Shown here in pieces: positions 1 to 8,079 of a stretch of DNA of 64,000 nucleotides. A program made the position numbers and the translations under genes. The DNA lies in NCBI GenBank assembly GCA_027625145.1, contig JAQBXK010000003.1, positions 53,209-117,208 of the forward strand, given 5' to 3'. The stretch is from Pseudomonadota bacterium (lineage in GTDB: Bacteria > Pseudomonadota > Alphaproteobacteria > Puniceispirillales > Marisalimonadaceae). Position 1 is the stretch's first letter; each line of letters starts with the position of its first letter. Under the pieces are notes generated by a model. It searched no databases. It saw only the letters and a list, made by a program, of their open reading frames with translations, and had not been told where the DNA came from.

Positions 1-1
1 A

Positions 2-112
2 TTTACAGGGTTTAGAAAACACCAAATTCTTCCTGGAGTAGGACATAATATACCACAAGAAACACCAAATGTTTTTGCAAAGGCCATCTTAGAACTCAGA
101 AATTTCAATTAG
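2..112 (+). CDS. alpha/beta hydrolase, C-terminal end only (gene enters from the left edge)
   Basis: Frame 2 is open from the window edge to a TAG at 110-112 and encodes 36 residues. They contain PGVGHNIPQETP, the catalytic-histidine segment typical of the C-terminus of alpha/beta hydrolases, followed by a helix ending in ELRNFN. The nucleophile and acid residues lie outside the window, so the substrate cannot be inferred. It is convergent with the aminotransferase that ends 7 nt later on the minus strand. The family assignment rests only on the His motif and its position near the C-terminus. Confidence 0.6.
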   Translation, partial: FTGFRKHQILPGVGHNIPQETPNVFAKAILELRNFN

Positions 113-118
113 ATTATT

Positions 119-1327
119 TTAAAGGTTTGCAATCTGAATAGGAAGACCAAATTCTTTTTTACATATCTCAGCCAAAAGTTTAATTCCACTGTCAATTTCT
201 AATGTGCTTGGATTACCAAAGCAAAGACGAATTTTGTTTTTACCATTTGGGTTAATTGACCATTCAGATCCTGGGTTAATAGCAACCCCCTCTTTCAAAG
301 CAATTTCATATAAACGCGATGTATCAATTGTATCAGGAAGACTTACCCAAATAAAAATACCGCCCTTTGGCTTTATATATTCAGCAGTCGAACCAAAGTA
401 TTTATCTAAGGCACCACAAATAACATCTGACTTTTTCTTTAATTCATTGCTAAGAAGGCTCACATGATTATTAAAATTATTTTCACAAAATTCTGCGAGT
501 ACCATTTGCTCCAAAGAACCGCTTCCTGCATCAGTTTTATAAGGTAAAATTCTAGAAAGAACATGCCAGTTAGCAACAAGATAACCTACACGAAGAGCTG
601 GAGCTATAGATTTAGAAAAAGAGCCACAATATATTACTAATCCATTCTTATCATAAGATTTTATCGCAGGAGGCCTTTCACCTTCCCAAAGCAGATCCGC
701 ATAACAATCATCTTCAAAAATTGGAATTCCATATTCATTTGATAAAGCAATCAAACTTTTTCTTTTTTCAGTGGACATTATCGTACCAGTAGGATTTTGG
801 ATGGTAGGGATTGTATAGATGTATCTTGGTTTTATTCTTTTATTTTTTAAATCTATAAGAATATTCTTTAAAGCATCTATATCCATTCCATCTTTTTCTA
901 ATGGAACTCCAACCATATTAATGCCAAGTCGTTTTAATCTTGAAATAGTTCCACCATAATTTTCTTCTTCAATTATCACAGTATCACCTTTTTTAAGAAA
1001 GGTTTGGTTAACCAAATCTAATGCCTGTAAAGACCCTGAAACTATTAGTGTTTCTTTCTCAGAACAGTCAATAAATGCTCTAGATTTCAATTTACTAACT
1101 ATAAAGCTTCTTAGAGGGAGGTATCCTTGAGGACCGCTTTCTAGACCATATTTCGCTAATGTTTTACCCTCTTTTAAAATTACTTTCTCTATAGCTTCTT
1201 TAAGTTGAGTAACAGGAATACAATCATTATCATTATGACCTCCAATGAAGTTGTACTTTGGATATCCTTTCCAGTATAAAGCTGGAGACAAAGAGCCCTC
1301 ATGAAGAAAATTATTTACATCAAACAT
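119..1327 (-). CDS. PLP-dependent aminotransferase, class I/II fold (2-aminoadipate/MocR-type catalytic domain)
   Basis: This 402-residue protein is a fold-type I aminotransferase. The internal aldimine lysine is in SFSKSIAPALRVGYL (about residue 240), with the PLP-contacting NPTGTIMS (about 178-185) and FEDDCYADL (about 207). The C-terminal IRLCFGNPS carries the carboxylate-binding arginine. It resembles the catalytic half of MocR regulators and LysN-type aminotransferases, but there is no N-terminal GntR helix-turn-helix, so it is probably an enzyme. The start is well supported: GGGAGG lies 6 nt upstream of the ATG. It is divergent from the SCP2-like gene at 1426. The amino donor and acceptor are not predictable. 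Confidence 0.85.
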   Translation of the reverse strand: MFDVNNFLHEGSLSPALYWKGYPKYNFIGGHNDNDCIPVTQLKEAIEKVILKEGKTLAKYGLESGPQGYLPLRSFIVSKLKSRAFIDCSEKETLIVSGSLQALDLVNQTFLKKGDTVIIEEENYGGTISRLKRLGINMVGVPLEKDGMDIDALKNILIDLKNKRIKPRYIYTIPTIQNPTGTIMSTEKRKSLIALSNEYGIPIFEDDCYADLLWEGERPPAIKSYDKNGLVIYCGSFSKSIAPALRVGYLVANWHVLSRILPYKTDAGSGSLEQMVLAEFCENNFNNHVSLLSNELKKKSDVICGALDKYFGSTAEYIKPKGGIFIWVSLPDTIDTSRLYEIALKEGVAINPGSEWSINPNGKNKIRLCFGNPSTLEIDSGIKLLAEICKKEFGLPIQIANL

Positions 1328-1425
1328 TGTTACCTCCCATAAAAATATCTTATATTAAAATATCATTTTATAAAATGACTATAAAATATTACATTTAACA
1401 CAAAATAACTTTAAAAAGATTTATT

Positions 1426-1794
1426 ATGCAATCAATAAACAATTGGATCACAAGAGTTAACTCTAATAAACGCCTAGTTCATAGAGGAAGATGGATAAAT
1501 CTTACTTTTACATTTGGGATAGATGATCACGACTTTTTGATCAAAATCAATAATGGAGTAATTACTTCCATAAAAAAAAGAACAGTTCTAACTCAAAGTG
1601 GTACATTTAGAATACATGGAAAATCAGAAGCTTGGGAAAAACATTGGCTTAAAATTCCTCCAAAAGATTATCATGATATTTTTGCAATGTTAGCTAAAAA
1701 GATTATTGTTATTGATGGAAACTTAATACCTTTAATGCAAAATCTTCAATATTTTAAAGATATTATAATTTCTAACGGCGCTTCAGATTTTTAA
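1426..1794 (+). CDS. small SCP2-like (sterol-carrier/lipid-binding fold) protein
   Basis: The 122-residue protein has no signal peptide or membrane segment. The layout is an N-terminal helix, a beta-rich core (residues 25-65), a tryptophan-containing segment (SEAWEKHWLKIPPKDYHDIFAML), then a G-N-L-I-P-L-M-Q-N-L-Q-Y-F helix. This resembles SCP2/NolB-type folds, where a glycine-led strand is followed by a C-terminal helix that closes a hydrophobic cavity. It sits 15 nt before an alpha/beta hydrolase gene and is probably co-transcribed with it, suggesting a bound small hydrophobic or CoA-like ligand. The fold call is from pattern only. Confidence 0.45.
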   Translation: MQSINNWITRVNSNKRLVHRGRWINLTFTFGIDDHDFLIKINNGVITSIKKRTVLTQSGTFRIHGKSEAWEKHWLKIPPKDYHDIFAMLAKKIIVIDGNLIPLMQNLQYFKDIIISNGASDF

Positions 1795-1809
1795 ATTAAG
1801 GTTATATTT

Positions 1810-2667
1810 ATGAAAAATAAAGATGTTAATTTTGAAGATATACTTGGAAGATACTTATCTATAACTGTAGATGATGAAGTTTTTAGAATCTATGCTGAAG
1901 AAGCTGGAGAGGGTATTCCTCTTATATGCCTTCATACTGCTGGATCAGATTCTAGGCAGTTTCGTCATATGTTAAACGATAAAGAATTCACAAAAAAATA
2001 CCGCGTAATAGCTTTTGATCTTCCATGGCACGGAAAATCAAATCCTCCAGAAGGGTATCATTTGAAAGAATATAAACTTACTACTGATTTATATAAAAAG
2101 ATTATTATGTCTTTCTGTAAAGCATACAAAGTTGATAATCCCGTTATTATGGGTTGCTCAATGGGTGGAAGAGTTGTCCTTCATTTAGCTTTAGAGCAAT
2201 CAAAATTTTTCAGAGCAGTTATTGCACTTGAAGGATCCGATAAACTTGAAGCCTATTACGACTTAGATTGGTTACATAGACCTGATGTTCATGGAGGAGA
2301 AATTCAGGCTGCTTTTGTTTCATCCCAAATAGCTCCTCAAAGCCATGCAAACTATAGACATGAAACTCTCTGGCATTATATGCAAGGTGGCCCTGGTGTC
2401 TTCAAAGGCGATCTTTATTTTTATTGGCATGATGGTGATTTTGAAGATCGTTCGTCGTTAATAGATACTAAGTTATGCCCAGTCTACCTTATATCTGGAG
2501 AATATGATTGCTCATGTACTCCAGAAAGAACAAAAGCTACAGCTCAAAGAATAAAGGGATCAAAAGCAACTATAATTCCTGGAACAGGTCATTTCCCTAT
2601 GTCAGAAAATCCAGAATTATTTAAAACTTATATACAACCAGTTCTTGAAGAAATTTCTAAATTATAA
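1810..2667 (+). CDS. alpha/beta hydrolase
   Basis: A complete 285-residue alpha/beta hydrolase with all parts of the triad visible. The nucleophile serine is in GCSMGGR (about residue 117), the acid in SGEYDCS (about 237) and the histidine in GTGHFPMSE (about 260). The oxyanion segment is CLHTAGSDSRQFR (about 41), followed by FDLPWHGKS, the usual D-x-P-x-x-G turn. There is no signal peptide, so it acts in the cytoplasm. AAGG lies 9-12 nt upstream of the ATG, and the gene follows the SCP2-like gene by 15 nt. Homologues include carboxyl-ester, enol-lactone and C-C bond hydrolases; the residues do not choose between them. Confidence 0.85.
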   Translation: MKNKDVNFEDILGRYLSITVDDEVFRIYAEEAGEGIPLICLHTAGSDSRQFRHMLNDKEFTKKYRVIAFDLPWHGKSNPPEGYHLKEYKLTTDLYKKIIMSFCKAYKVDNPVIMGCSMGGRVVLHLALEQSKFFRAVIALEGSDKLEAYYDLDWLHRPDVHGGEIQAAFVSSQIAPQSHANYRHETLWHYMQGGPGVFKGDLYFYWHDGDFEDRSSLIDTKLCPVYLISGEYDCSCTPERTKATAQRIKGSKATIIPGTGHFPMSENPELFKTYIQPVLEEISKL

Positions 2668-2676
2668 GTTTATATT

Positions 2677-3453
2677 TTATCCTGCTTTTTCAATATTGCC
2701 ACATACACTAATAGCTTGACCTGAAATATTTTTACCTAAAGAACTACATAGATAATGAGCTTGCTCCGCTAAATCCTCATGCGTAACAAATCTATTAAGT
2801 GAAGAACCTGATAAAATTTCTTCCTTCATTTCTTCAAATGAAACATTCTTTACTTTTGCTTTAGCTTCTATAACTCTATTTTGTCTTTCACCTTCAACTA
2901 TACCAGGAAGAAGTGCATTGGCTCTAATTCCTCTTGGACCTAATTCTATAGCCAGACTTTTAACCATGCCTATCACAGCCCACTTAGTTGCTGCATAAGG
3001 AAGTCTATAAGCAAAACCAAGTCTTCCAGCCACTGAAGAAACTGAAAGAATAGAGCCTTCATTATTCATACGAGGGACAGCTATTCTCATTGTTTCAAAA
3101 TGACTTGTCATATTTACCTGAAGACACTCTTGCCAACCACCCAAAGTAAGCTCACCGACACCAGCCGTTTCACCAGCTATTCCAGCATTGTTTACAATAA
3201 TATCTAACTCTTTTAGGTAATCAAAACCCGCTTCAACCATTGACGCTATTAATTGAGTTTGTCTAAGATCACAAACCATAGCTTTAATATTATCGTCAAC
3301 TGAATTAGCTCTATTAACGGCATCCTCATTAATATCACAAACAAATACTTTTGCTCCTGCCTTTTCAAAACGTTTTGCTATAGCATAACCAATTCCGTCT
3401 GCACCAGCAGTTATGAGGGCTTTTTTACCCTCAAGTAACTTTTCATAGTTCAT
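2677..3453 (-). CDS. SDR-family NAD(P)-dependent oxidoreductase
   Basis: A 258-residue classical short-chain dehydrogenase. The nucleotide-binding TAGADGIGYAIA is at about residues 15-26, NNAGIAG at about 87, the catalytic serine in SVSSVAG (about 137), and YAATK with the catalytic Tyr/Lys at about 153-157. An acidic residue after strand 2 (VCDIN) suggests preference for NAD over NADP. It is the last gene of a three-gene minus-strand operon with BKACE and an L-gulonate/3-hydroxyacyl-CoA dehydrogenase-like enzyme (14 nt gap to the BKACE gene). A role in oxidising a hydroxy acid or sugar acid in that pathway is inferred from context. Confidence 0.85.
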   Translation of the reverse strand: MNYEKLLEGKKALITAGADGIGYAIAKRFEKAGAKVFVCDINEDAVNRANSVDDNIKAMVCDLRQTQLIASMVEAGFDYLKELDIIVNNAGIAGETAGVGELTLGGWQECLQVNMTSHFETMRIAVPRMNNEGSILSVSSVAGRLGFAYRLPYAATKWAVIGMVKSLAIELGPRGIRANALLPGIVEGERQNRVIEAKAKVKNVSFEEMKEEILSGSSLNRFVTHEDLAEQAHYLCSSLGKNISGQAISVCGNIEKAG

Positions 3454-3467
3454 AGTAACTCTCTTCT

Positions 3468-4403
3468 CTATTTGATATTAGTTTTATCTTTACCTTTTAA
3501 ACCTAATATCTCTCTTGCTTCATCCGGTGTAGCAACTTCTAAAGAAAGACCATCAAGTATTTCTCTTACTCTTCTAACTTGATCTGCATTTGTTTTTGCT
3601 AAGTTACCTGGACCATCCCATAATGAATCTTCTAAACCTACTCGAACATGAGAACCCAAAGCAGCTCCAGTTGCATTGATTTTCATTTGACTAGCTCCTG
3701 CTCCAACAACAGACCATTCATATGAATCACCAAATAATTTATCTGCTGTTTTTTTCATATGAAGAAGATTGTCAGCGTCAGCCCCTATTCCTCCCATAAT
3801 ACCCATAACAAATTGAATAAAATAAGGCCCCTTTAACATTCCTTCTCTATGGAAATAATGAAGATTATATAAATGACCAACATCATAACATTCAAATTCA
3901 AATCTAGTTCCATTTGCATAACCAAGAGTCATAATATTTTCTATGTCTTCAAATGTATTTTTAAAAAGAGAACCTTTACTTCTTTCTAACATGTCTCTTT
4001 CCCAAGGAAATTTTAGTTGATTATGTTTTTTTAACATAGGAAACAAGCCAAAATTCATTGAGCCCATATTCAGTGAAGCAACTTCAGGTTGGAAGTGCAT
4101 TGCCGGCCTCATTCTATCTTCCACAGTCATTTGTGGGCCACCGCCAGTAGTAATGTTAATAACAGCGTCACATGAACTTTGAATTGTAGGCAAAAACTTT
4201 TGAAACTCTTCTGGATCTTGAGTTGGATGACCATCTATTTCATCTCTTGCATGAAGATGTAAAATTGCCGCTCCAGCTTCATAAGCCGCCAAAGAATGTT
4301 CAATTACTTCTTGAGCAGTTATTGGCAAATATTGTGACATGGATGGAGTATGAATTGCTCCAGTTACCGCACAACTTATAATTACTTTTTTAGATTTAGC
4401 CAT
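3468..4403 (-). CDS. beta-keto acid cleavage enzyme (BKACE, DUF849 family)
   Basis: This 311-residue protein has the BKACE hallmarks: an N-terminal strand ending in ISCAVTGAIHTP, then a Zn-binding HLHARD (about residue 49), TTGGG (about 85) and the FEFECYDVGH segment (about 167). Known members condense a beta-keto acid with acetyl-CoA and split it into acetoacetate and a new CoA ester; 3-keto-5-aminohexanoate and dehydrocarnitine are established substrates. AGGAGAGG precedes the ATG. The start overlaps the end of the upstream dehydrogenase by 8 nt, implying translational coupling. A dehydrogenase making a beta-keto acid beside a BKACE is a common arrangement; the exact substrate is unknown. 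Confidence 0.9.
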   Translation of the reverse strand: MAKSKKVIISCAVTGAIHTPSMSQYLPITAQEVIEHSLAAYEAGAAILHLHARDEIDGHPTQDPEEFQKFLPTIQSSCDAVINITTGGGPQMTVEDRMRPAMHFQPEVASLNMGSMNFGLFPMLKKHNQLKFPWERDMLERSKGSLFKNTFEDIENIMTLGYANGTRFEFECYDVGHLYNLHYFHREGMLKGPYFIQFVMGIMGGIGADADNLLHMKKTADKLFGDSYEWSVVGAGASQMKINATGAALGSHVRVGLEDSLWDGPGNLAKTNADQVRRVREILDGLSLEVATPDEAREILGLKGKDKTNIK

Positions 4404-5340
4404 TTTGAATATCCTCTCCTAATTCAAGTTTAAGTTTTCTTATTAATGCTATCATTTTATTTCTTTTTTCTATTCTTTCAGGTCGAGCTGAATGAGATAA
4501 TCTCTTTCTTTGCTCATTTTCTAATTGATTTAAATATTCATCGGAATATTCAGGAACAGTATTTTGTTGTTTGGCTAAATTTTGAATGCCAACTCTATAT
4601 CTACTAAATGAATCTTTAATTCCCTCAGGTGCATTTAAGTCCATTATTTCAAAAGGACCCATAAAAGCCCACCTAATTCCTAATGCATGCTTTAATGCAA
4701 TATCAATGTCATCCATAGAGGCATATCCACCTTCATGCAGCCTTACAGCTTCATTTAGCAAAGCTCCTTGTAGCCGATTAAGCACAAAACCTTCAGTTTC
4801 TTTGTTTACTAAAATAGCTGCGTAATTAGCATTTTTGTATAAAGACATTGCGCTTTTAATAATTTCAGTTGAAGTTTCTGTACTACCACAAATCTCAACA
4901 AATGGAACAACATGAGGAGGTAACGCAGGATGAGCATTTATACATCTTTGCTTATGAACTACATTTTCTGAAATTTTTGATATTAGTAAATATGACGAAG
5001 AAGAGGCTAATATTGTGTTCTCAGGAGCTAATTTATCTAAAGCTTCAAACATTTTTTTCTTTATTTCTAAATCTTCAACTATACTTTCTTGAATTAAAAT
5101 AGTGTCTTTACAAATATCCTCAATTGAACAATCAAGAGTTATATTTGATTTAATTTTATTTACATCTAAATCAGGATTAATAATTGTTAAATCTTTTAAC
5201 AATTGATCACAAACTAATTCAAACTTTTTAAAGCTGTCTTTATTATTATCATAAACTAACGATTTATGTCCGGCATTAGCAAAACCAATAGCCCAACTAG
5301 CTCCAATAAGGCCCGCCCCACAAATACCAATATTACCCAT
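4396..5340 (-). CDS. 3-hydroxyacyl-CoA dehydrogenase family, L-gulonate 3-dehydrogenase / lambda-crystallin type
   Basis: The 314-residue protein has an N-terminal Rossmann motif (GICGAGLIGASWA, residues 4-16), QESIVEDLEIKK (about 89), and the INAHPALPPHVVP histidine segment (about 140). EGFVLNRLQGALLNEA (about 180) and LGIRWAFMGPFE (about 218) match the lambda-crystallin/L-gulonate dehydrogenase branch better than fatty-acid FadB. Carnitine 3-dehydrogenase is a close alternative. Either way the product is a beta-keto acid, the substrate class of the BKACE encoded next. AAGGT lies 8 nt upstream of the ATG. The gene lies just downstream of the TRAP-operon terminator, so it needs readthrough or a very compact promoter. 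Confidence 0.85.
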   Translation of the reverse strand: MGNIGICGAGLIGASWAIGFANAGHKSLVYDNNKDSFKKFELVCDQLLKDLTIINPDLDVNKIKSNITLDCSIEDICKDTILIQESIVEDLEIKKKMFEALDKLAPENTILASSSSYLLISKISENVVHKQRCINAHPALPPHVVPFVEICGSTETSTEIIKSAMSLYKNANYAAILVNKETEGFVLNRLQGALLNEAVRLHEGGYASMDDIDIALKHALGIRWAFMGPFEIMDLNAPEGIKDSFSRYRVGIQNLAKQQNTVPEYSDEYLNQLENEQRKRLSHSARPERIEKRNKMIALIRKLKLELGEDIQNG

Positions 5341-5363
5341 TAAAGATTACCTTAGATAAAATT

Positions 5364-5392
5364 AAAAAAAAAACCGCATCTAAAAGATGCGG
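5364..5392 (-). terminator. rho-independent terminator of the TRAP transporter operon
   Basis: CCGCATC (5374-5380) pairs perfectly with GATGCGG (5386-5392) around a 5-nt loop. Read on the minus strand, the stem is followed by an unbroken run of 10 T (5364-5373). It lies 16 nt after the stop codon of the TRAP large permease and 24 nt before the start of the dehydrogenase gene. It should separate the transporter mRNA from the catabolic mRNA. Confidence 0.9.
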
Positions 5393-5407
5393 CTTAAATA
5401 TATGCCT

Positions 5408-6799
5408 TTATACTAGCCGAGGTAACCACAAGCCCATTTCAGGTTGTACAATAACCATTATTAAACCAATCAACTGAATAACAACAAAAGGAACAACACC
5501 TCTATAAATACTTATAGTTGACACTTCTGGAGGAGCCACCCCTTTTAAATAGAATAATGCAAACCCAAATGGCGGAGTTAGAAATGAGGTTTGCAAATTT
5601 ATAGCCATTAAGACAAGAAACCAAATCATAGTTTCTTTTCTTCCATCAAGACCTGTTAATTGAGTGACATGATCACCAAAATCAAGAAGTAAAACTAATG
5701 GAGCAAAAATTGGAAGAATAATTAAGGTTATTTCAACCCAATCAAGAAAAAATCCTAATAAGAAAGTCATTCCCATTAATAAAAATAATAAACCCCAAGA
5801 TCCAAGTCCAGCTTTTTCAATTAACTCTTCAACTATATAATCACCACCTAATGATCTAAATACATAAGCAAAACAAGTAGCACTTAAAATAATCATAAAT
5901 ACCATTGAAATAGTTAAACCTGAGGAATGAATAACACTTCTTAGCATTGGAAAAGTAAATTTTCCTCCAATAACAGCAAGAAAAGTTGCACCAAAAGCTC
6001 CAACAGCCCCAGCTTCACTTGGCGTTGCCCAACCTAAAAGAATAGACCCTTTAATTAAGCCTATAAGCGCAACAGGAGGTAAAAAAGCTTTTAAAATCAT
6101 AGTAGGAAGCTTTCCCTTTTCGTAAGTCATATCTTCTTCTCTAATTTTAGGAGCAACCTTTGGATCAACTGAAGCCCATATAAATATAAAAATTAAATAC
6201 ATCAAGGCAAGCGTCAAACCTGGTATTAAGGCACCCATAAATAGATTGCCAACTGAAACCTGCATAATATCAGCCATAATAATTAACATAATACTAGGCG
6301 GTATAAGTATACCAAGTGTACCTGAAGCAGCTATAACACCAGTTGCTAGAGCATGACTGTATCTTGCTTTTATCATTGGAGGCAATGCCAAGGCAGTCAT
6401 CATAGTAACAGAAGCACCAATAATACCGGTCATAGCAGCCAAAACGGTTCCCATAACTGTAACGGACATTGCTAGTCCTCCAGGAACTTTTCTTAAAAGT
6501 ATCTGAGTGGTTTTTAATAAATCATTAGCAATACCACTTCTTTCCATCATTGTTCCCATAAACACGAAACTAGGTATGGCAACCAGGATTAAGTTCTCAG
6601 CTGAAAACCCCCACATTCGAGGCACAAAGTTAAAAAACTCTGCAATCCTAAATACCCCAAACATATATCCAATAAAACCATAAGCAATAGCTACCCCACC
6701 TAAGATAAAACCAACGGGATAACCTATAAAAAGCAATATACCCATAGTCACAAACATAAAAATAGGAAGATACTCAATTATTATTTCGATAAAATGCAT
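5408..6799 (-). CDS. dctM: TRAP transporter large permease (DctM/FcbT3 type)
   Basis: This is the ion-coupled transport subunit of a tripartite ATP-independent periplasmic transporter. The protein of about 463 residues is almost wholly hydrophobic, with about 12 or more TM segments. It has the conserved FVFMGTMMERSGIA, GILIPPSIMLIIMADI, GWATPSEAGAVGAFGA and DWVEITLIILPIFAPL segments of DctM proteins. A GTG four codons upstream (6811) is an alternative start; the ATG at 6799 has a G-rich ribosome site (GGGG) at the right distance. It is the last gene before the terminator and sits 27 nt after a small membrane protein gene. Confidence 0.92.
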   Translation of the reverse strand: MHFIEIIIEYLPIFMFVTMGILLFIGYPVGFILGGVAIAYGFIGYMFGVFRIAEFFNFVPRMWGFSAENLILVAIPSFVFMGTMMERSGIANDLLKTTQILLRKVPGGLAMSVTVMGTVLAAMTGIIGASVTMMTALALPPMIKARYSHALATGVIAASGTLGILIPPSIMLIIMADIMQVSVGNLFMGALIPGLTLALMYLIFIFIWASVDPKVAPKIREEDMTYEKGKLPTMILKAFLPPVALIGLIKGSILLGWATPSEAGAVGAFGATFLAVIGGKFTFPMLRSVIHSSGLTISMVFMIILSATCFAYVFRSLGGDYIVEELIEKAGLGSWGLLFLLMGMTFLLGFFLDWVEITLIILPIFAPLVLLLDFGDHVTQLTGLDGRKETMIWFLVLMAINLQTSFLTPPFGFALFYLKGVAPPEVSTISIYRGVVPFVVIQLIGLIMVIVQPEMGLWLPRLV

Positions 6800-6826
6800 T
6801 GCTGCCCCCACACTTTCTTTTTATTA

Positions 6827-7285
6827 TTAATTATTAATTTCATTGTTTTGAGTATATTTTTGCCATCCAACAATTCTTATAACTCTCCATCCATATTTTA
6901 AAGATAAAAGAAAGAAACAAGCAAAAATACTTAAAGTTAATAAAGATGACTTAATCATTAATGCCTCATAAAAACAAATAGAGACAATAACAGATGGCGC
7001 CAAGGAAATTATATACGATGAAATCAAGTCATAACTTCTTATTACACCAAAAATAGATGCAATAACACCAACAGAGGCAACCAACCATAATAAATAAATC
7101 ATATTATTATTATCAAAAAAAGTTAAAATTGCTGCAAGCGCTATAATACCGTAAAGACTTCCAACAAAAACACCATAAGCAACTAATTCATATTGCGACT
7201 GAGCTAAAGTTAATTTTTTAGCTTCAGTTAAATATGGTGTCCTTTGTTTATCAAACAAATATGCAGGAACTTTTGAAAACCACAT
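6827..7285 (-). CDS. small four-TM membrane protein inside the TRAP operon
   Basis: A 152-residue protein with four predicted membrane helices (about residues 33-57, 62-82, 90-108, 113-133) and a basic cytoplasmic C-terminus. I recognise no family. It lies between the small and large TRAP permease genes, with 34 and 27 nt spacing to them, so it is part of the transporter operon. It could be an extra subunit, assembly factor or stabiliser; an additional membrane gene at this position is not part of the textbook P-Q-M arrangement. Function is unknown. Confidence 0.7.
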   Translation of the reverse strand: MWFSKVPAYLFDKQRTPYLTEAKKLTLAQSQYELVAYGVFVGSLYGIIALAAILTFFDNNNMIYLLWLVASVGVIASIFGVIRSYDLISSYIISLAPSVIVSICFYEALMIKSSLLTLSIFACFFLLSLKYGWRVIRIVGWQKYTQNNEINN

Positions 7286-7319
7286 GACTTATCTCACTCT
7301 AAAGTTTAGTTGTGAAAAA

Positions 7320-7934
7320 TTATTTTTTTTCATCATAGTCAAGAACCATAAGATCTAATTTCTTTTTATTGTCGCCCCAAATTACCGCTATTAATTGTAT
7401 CATTACAGACAATCCACTTAAAAAGAGAAAGAAATACCCAACTGGTAAAAAGGTTTTAACTATCCATCTATTACTCAGACCAACTAATGAAGCTGAAACC
7501 TCACCAATTTGATATGAGTCAATTACATAAATAATAGAGAACCACACACAGATAAGTGTAAAGGGTAACATAAAGAAAATATTACCAAAAAATTCAACTT
7601 TAGCTTGAGATTTAAATGTAAAATTTTCTCTTAAAAAATCAACTCTAACATGTCTGTTATGAGTGTATCCATAACCTAAAACCATACAAAAAACAGCTGT
7701 ATGAAGATGCCATTCCATTTCTTGCATCAAAGTTGATTCAAAAAACGAACCAAAATTAGCAACCATGTATACCTGAATCCAAATTAACTTTCTTGCTACT
7801 ACATCCCACATTGTAATTAAAACTAATGGAACCAAAAGCCATGAACCAGCCCTGCCAACTCTATTCACAATCTCACGAAGTGTATCGCTAACTTTAACAA
7901 GACCTTCCATATTTTTTTCTGTAAGAGCTGACAT
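7320..7934 (-). CDS. dctQ: TRAP transporter small permease (DctQ/FcbT2 type)
   Basis: The 204-residue protein has four TM helices, with WDVVARK near residue 45 and the GYGYTHNRHVRVDFL segment near 105 that is diagnostic for DctQ subunits. It forms the membrane complex with the large permease. The length is at the longer end of the family, in line with the FcbT2/TakQ branch. GGGGGA is placed 7 nt upstream of the ATG. It is separated from the binding-protein gene by 145 nt containing a stem-loop. Confidence 0.88.
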   Translation of the reverse strand: MSALTEKNMEGLVKVSDTLREIVNRVGRAGSWLLVPLVLITMWDVVARKLIWIQVYMVANFGSFFESTLMQEMEWHLHTAVFCMVLGYGYTHNRHVRVDFLRENFTFKSQAKVEFFGNIFFMLPFTLICVWFSIIYVIDSYQIGEVSASLVGLSNRWIVKTFLPVGYFFLFLSGLSVMIQLIAVIWGDNKKKLDLMVLDYDEKK

Positions 7935-8032
7935 GATTTTCCCCCAGTCAATAAAATAATAAGTTATAATTATTTATAATCAATTAACTTATCAAGTAAA
8001 AAATTTATTATATAATAATTAGTTAAGAAATA

Positions 8033-8060
8033 GGCACACCTATCGATTGATAGGTATGCC
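8033..8060 (-). terminator. intercistronic stem-loop between dctP and dctQ (partial terminator or mRNA stabiliser)
   Basis: GGCACACCTATC pairs with GATAGGTATGCC across a 4-nt loop (12 bp with one mismatch). On the minus strand the stem is followed by only a weak T-rich stretch. This is the usual place in binding-protein-dependent transporter operons for a hairpin that lets more binding protein than permease be made. It could also protect the dctP mRNA 3' end from decay. Confidence 0.6.
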
Positions 8061-8079
8061 CAAATTTAGATAAATAAAT

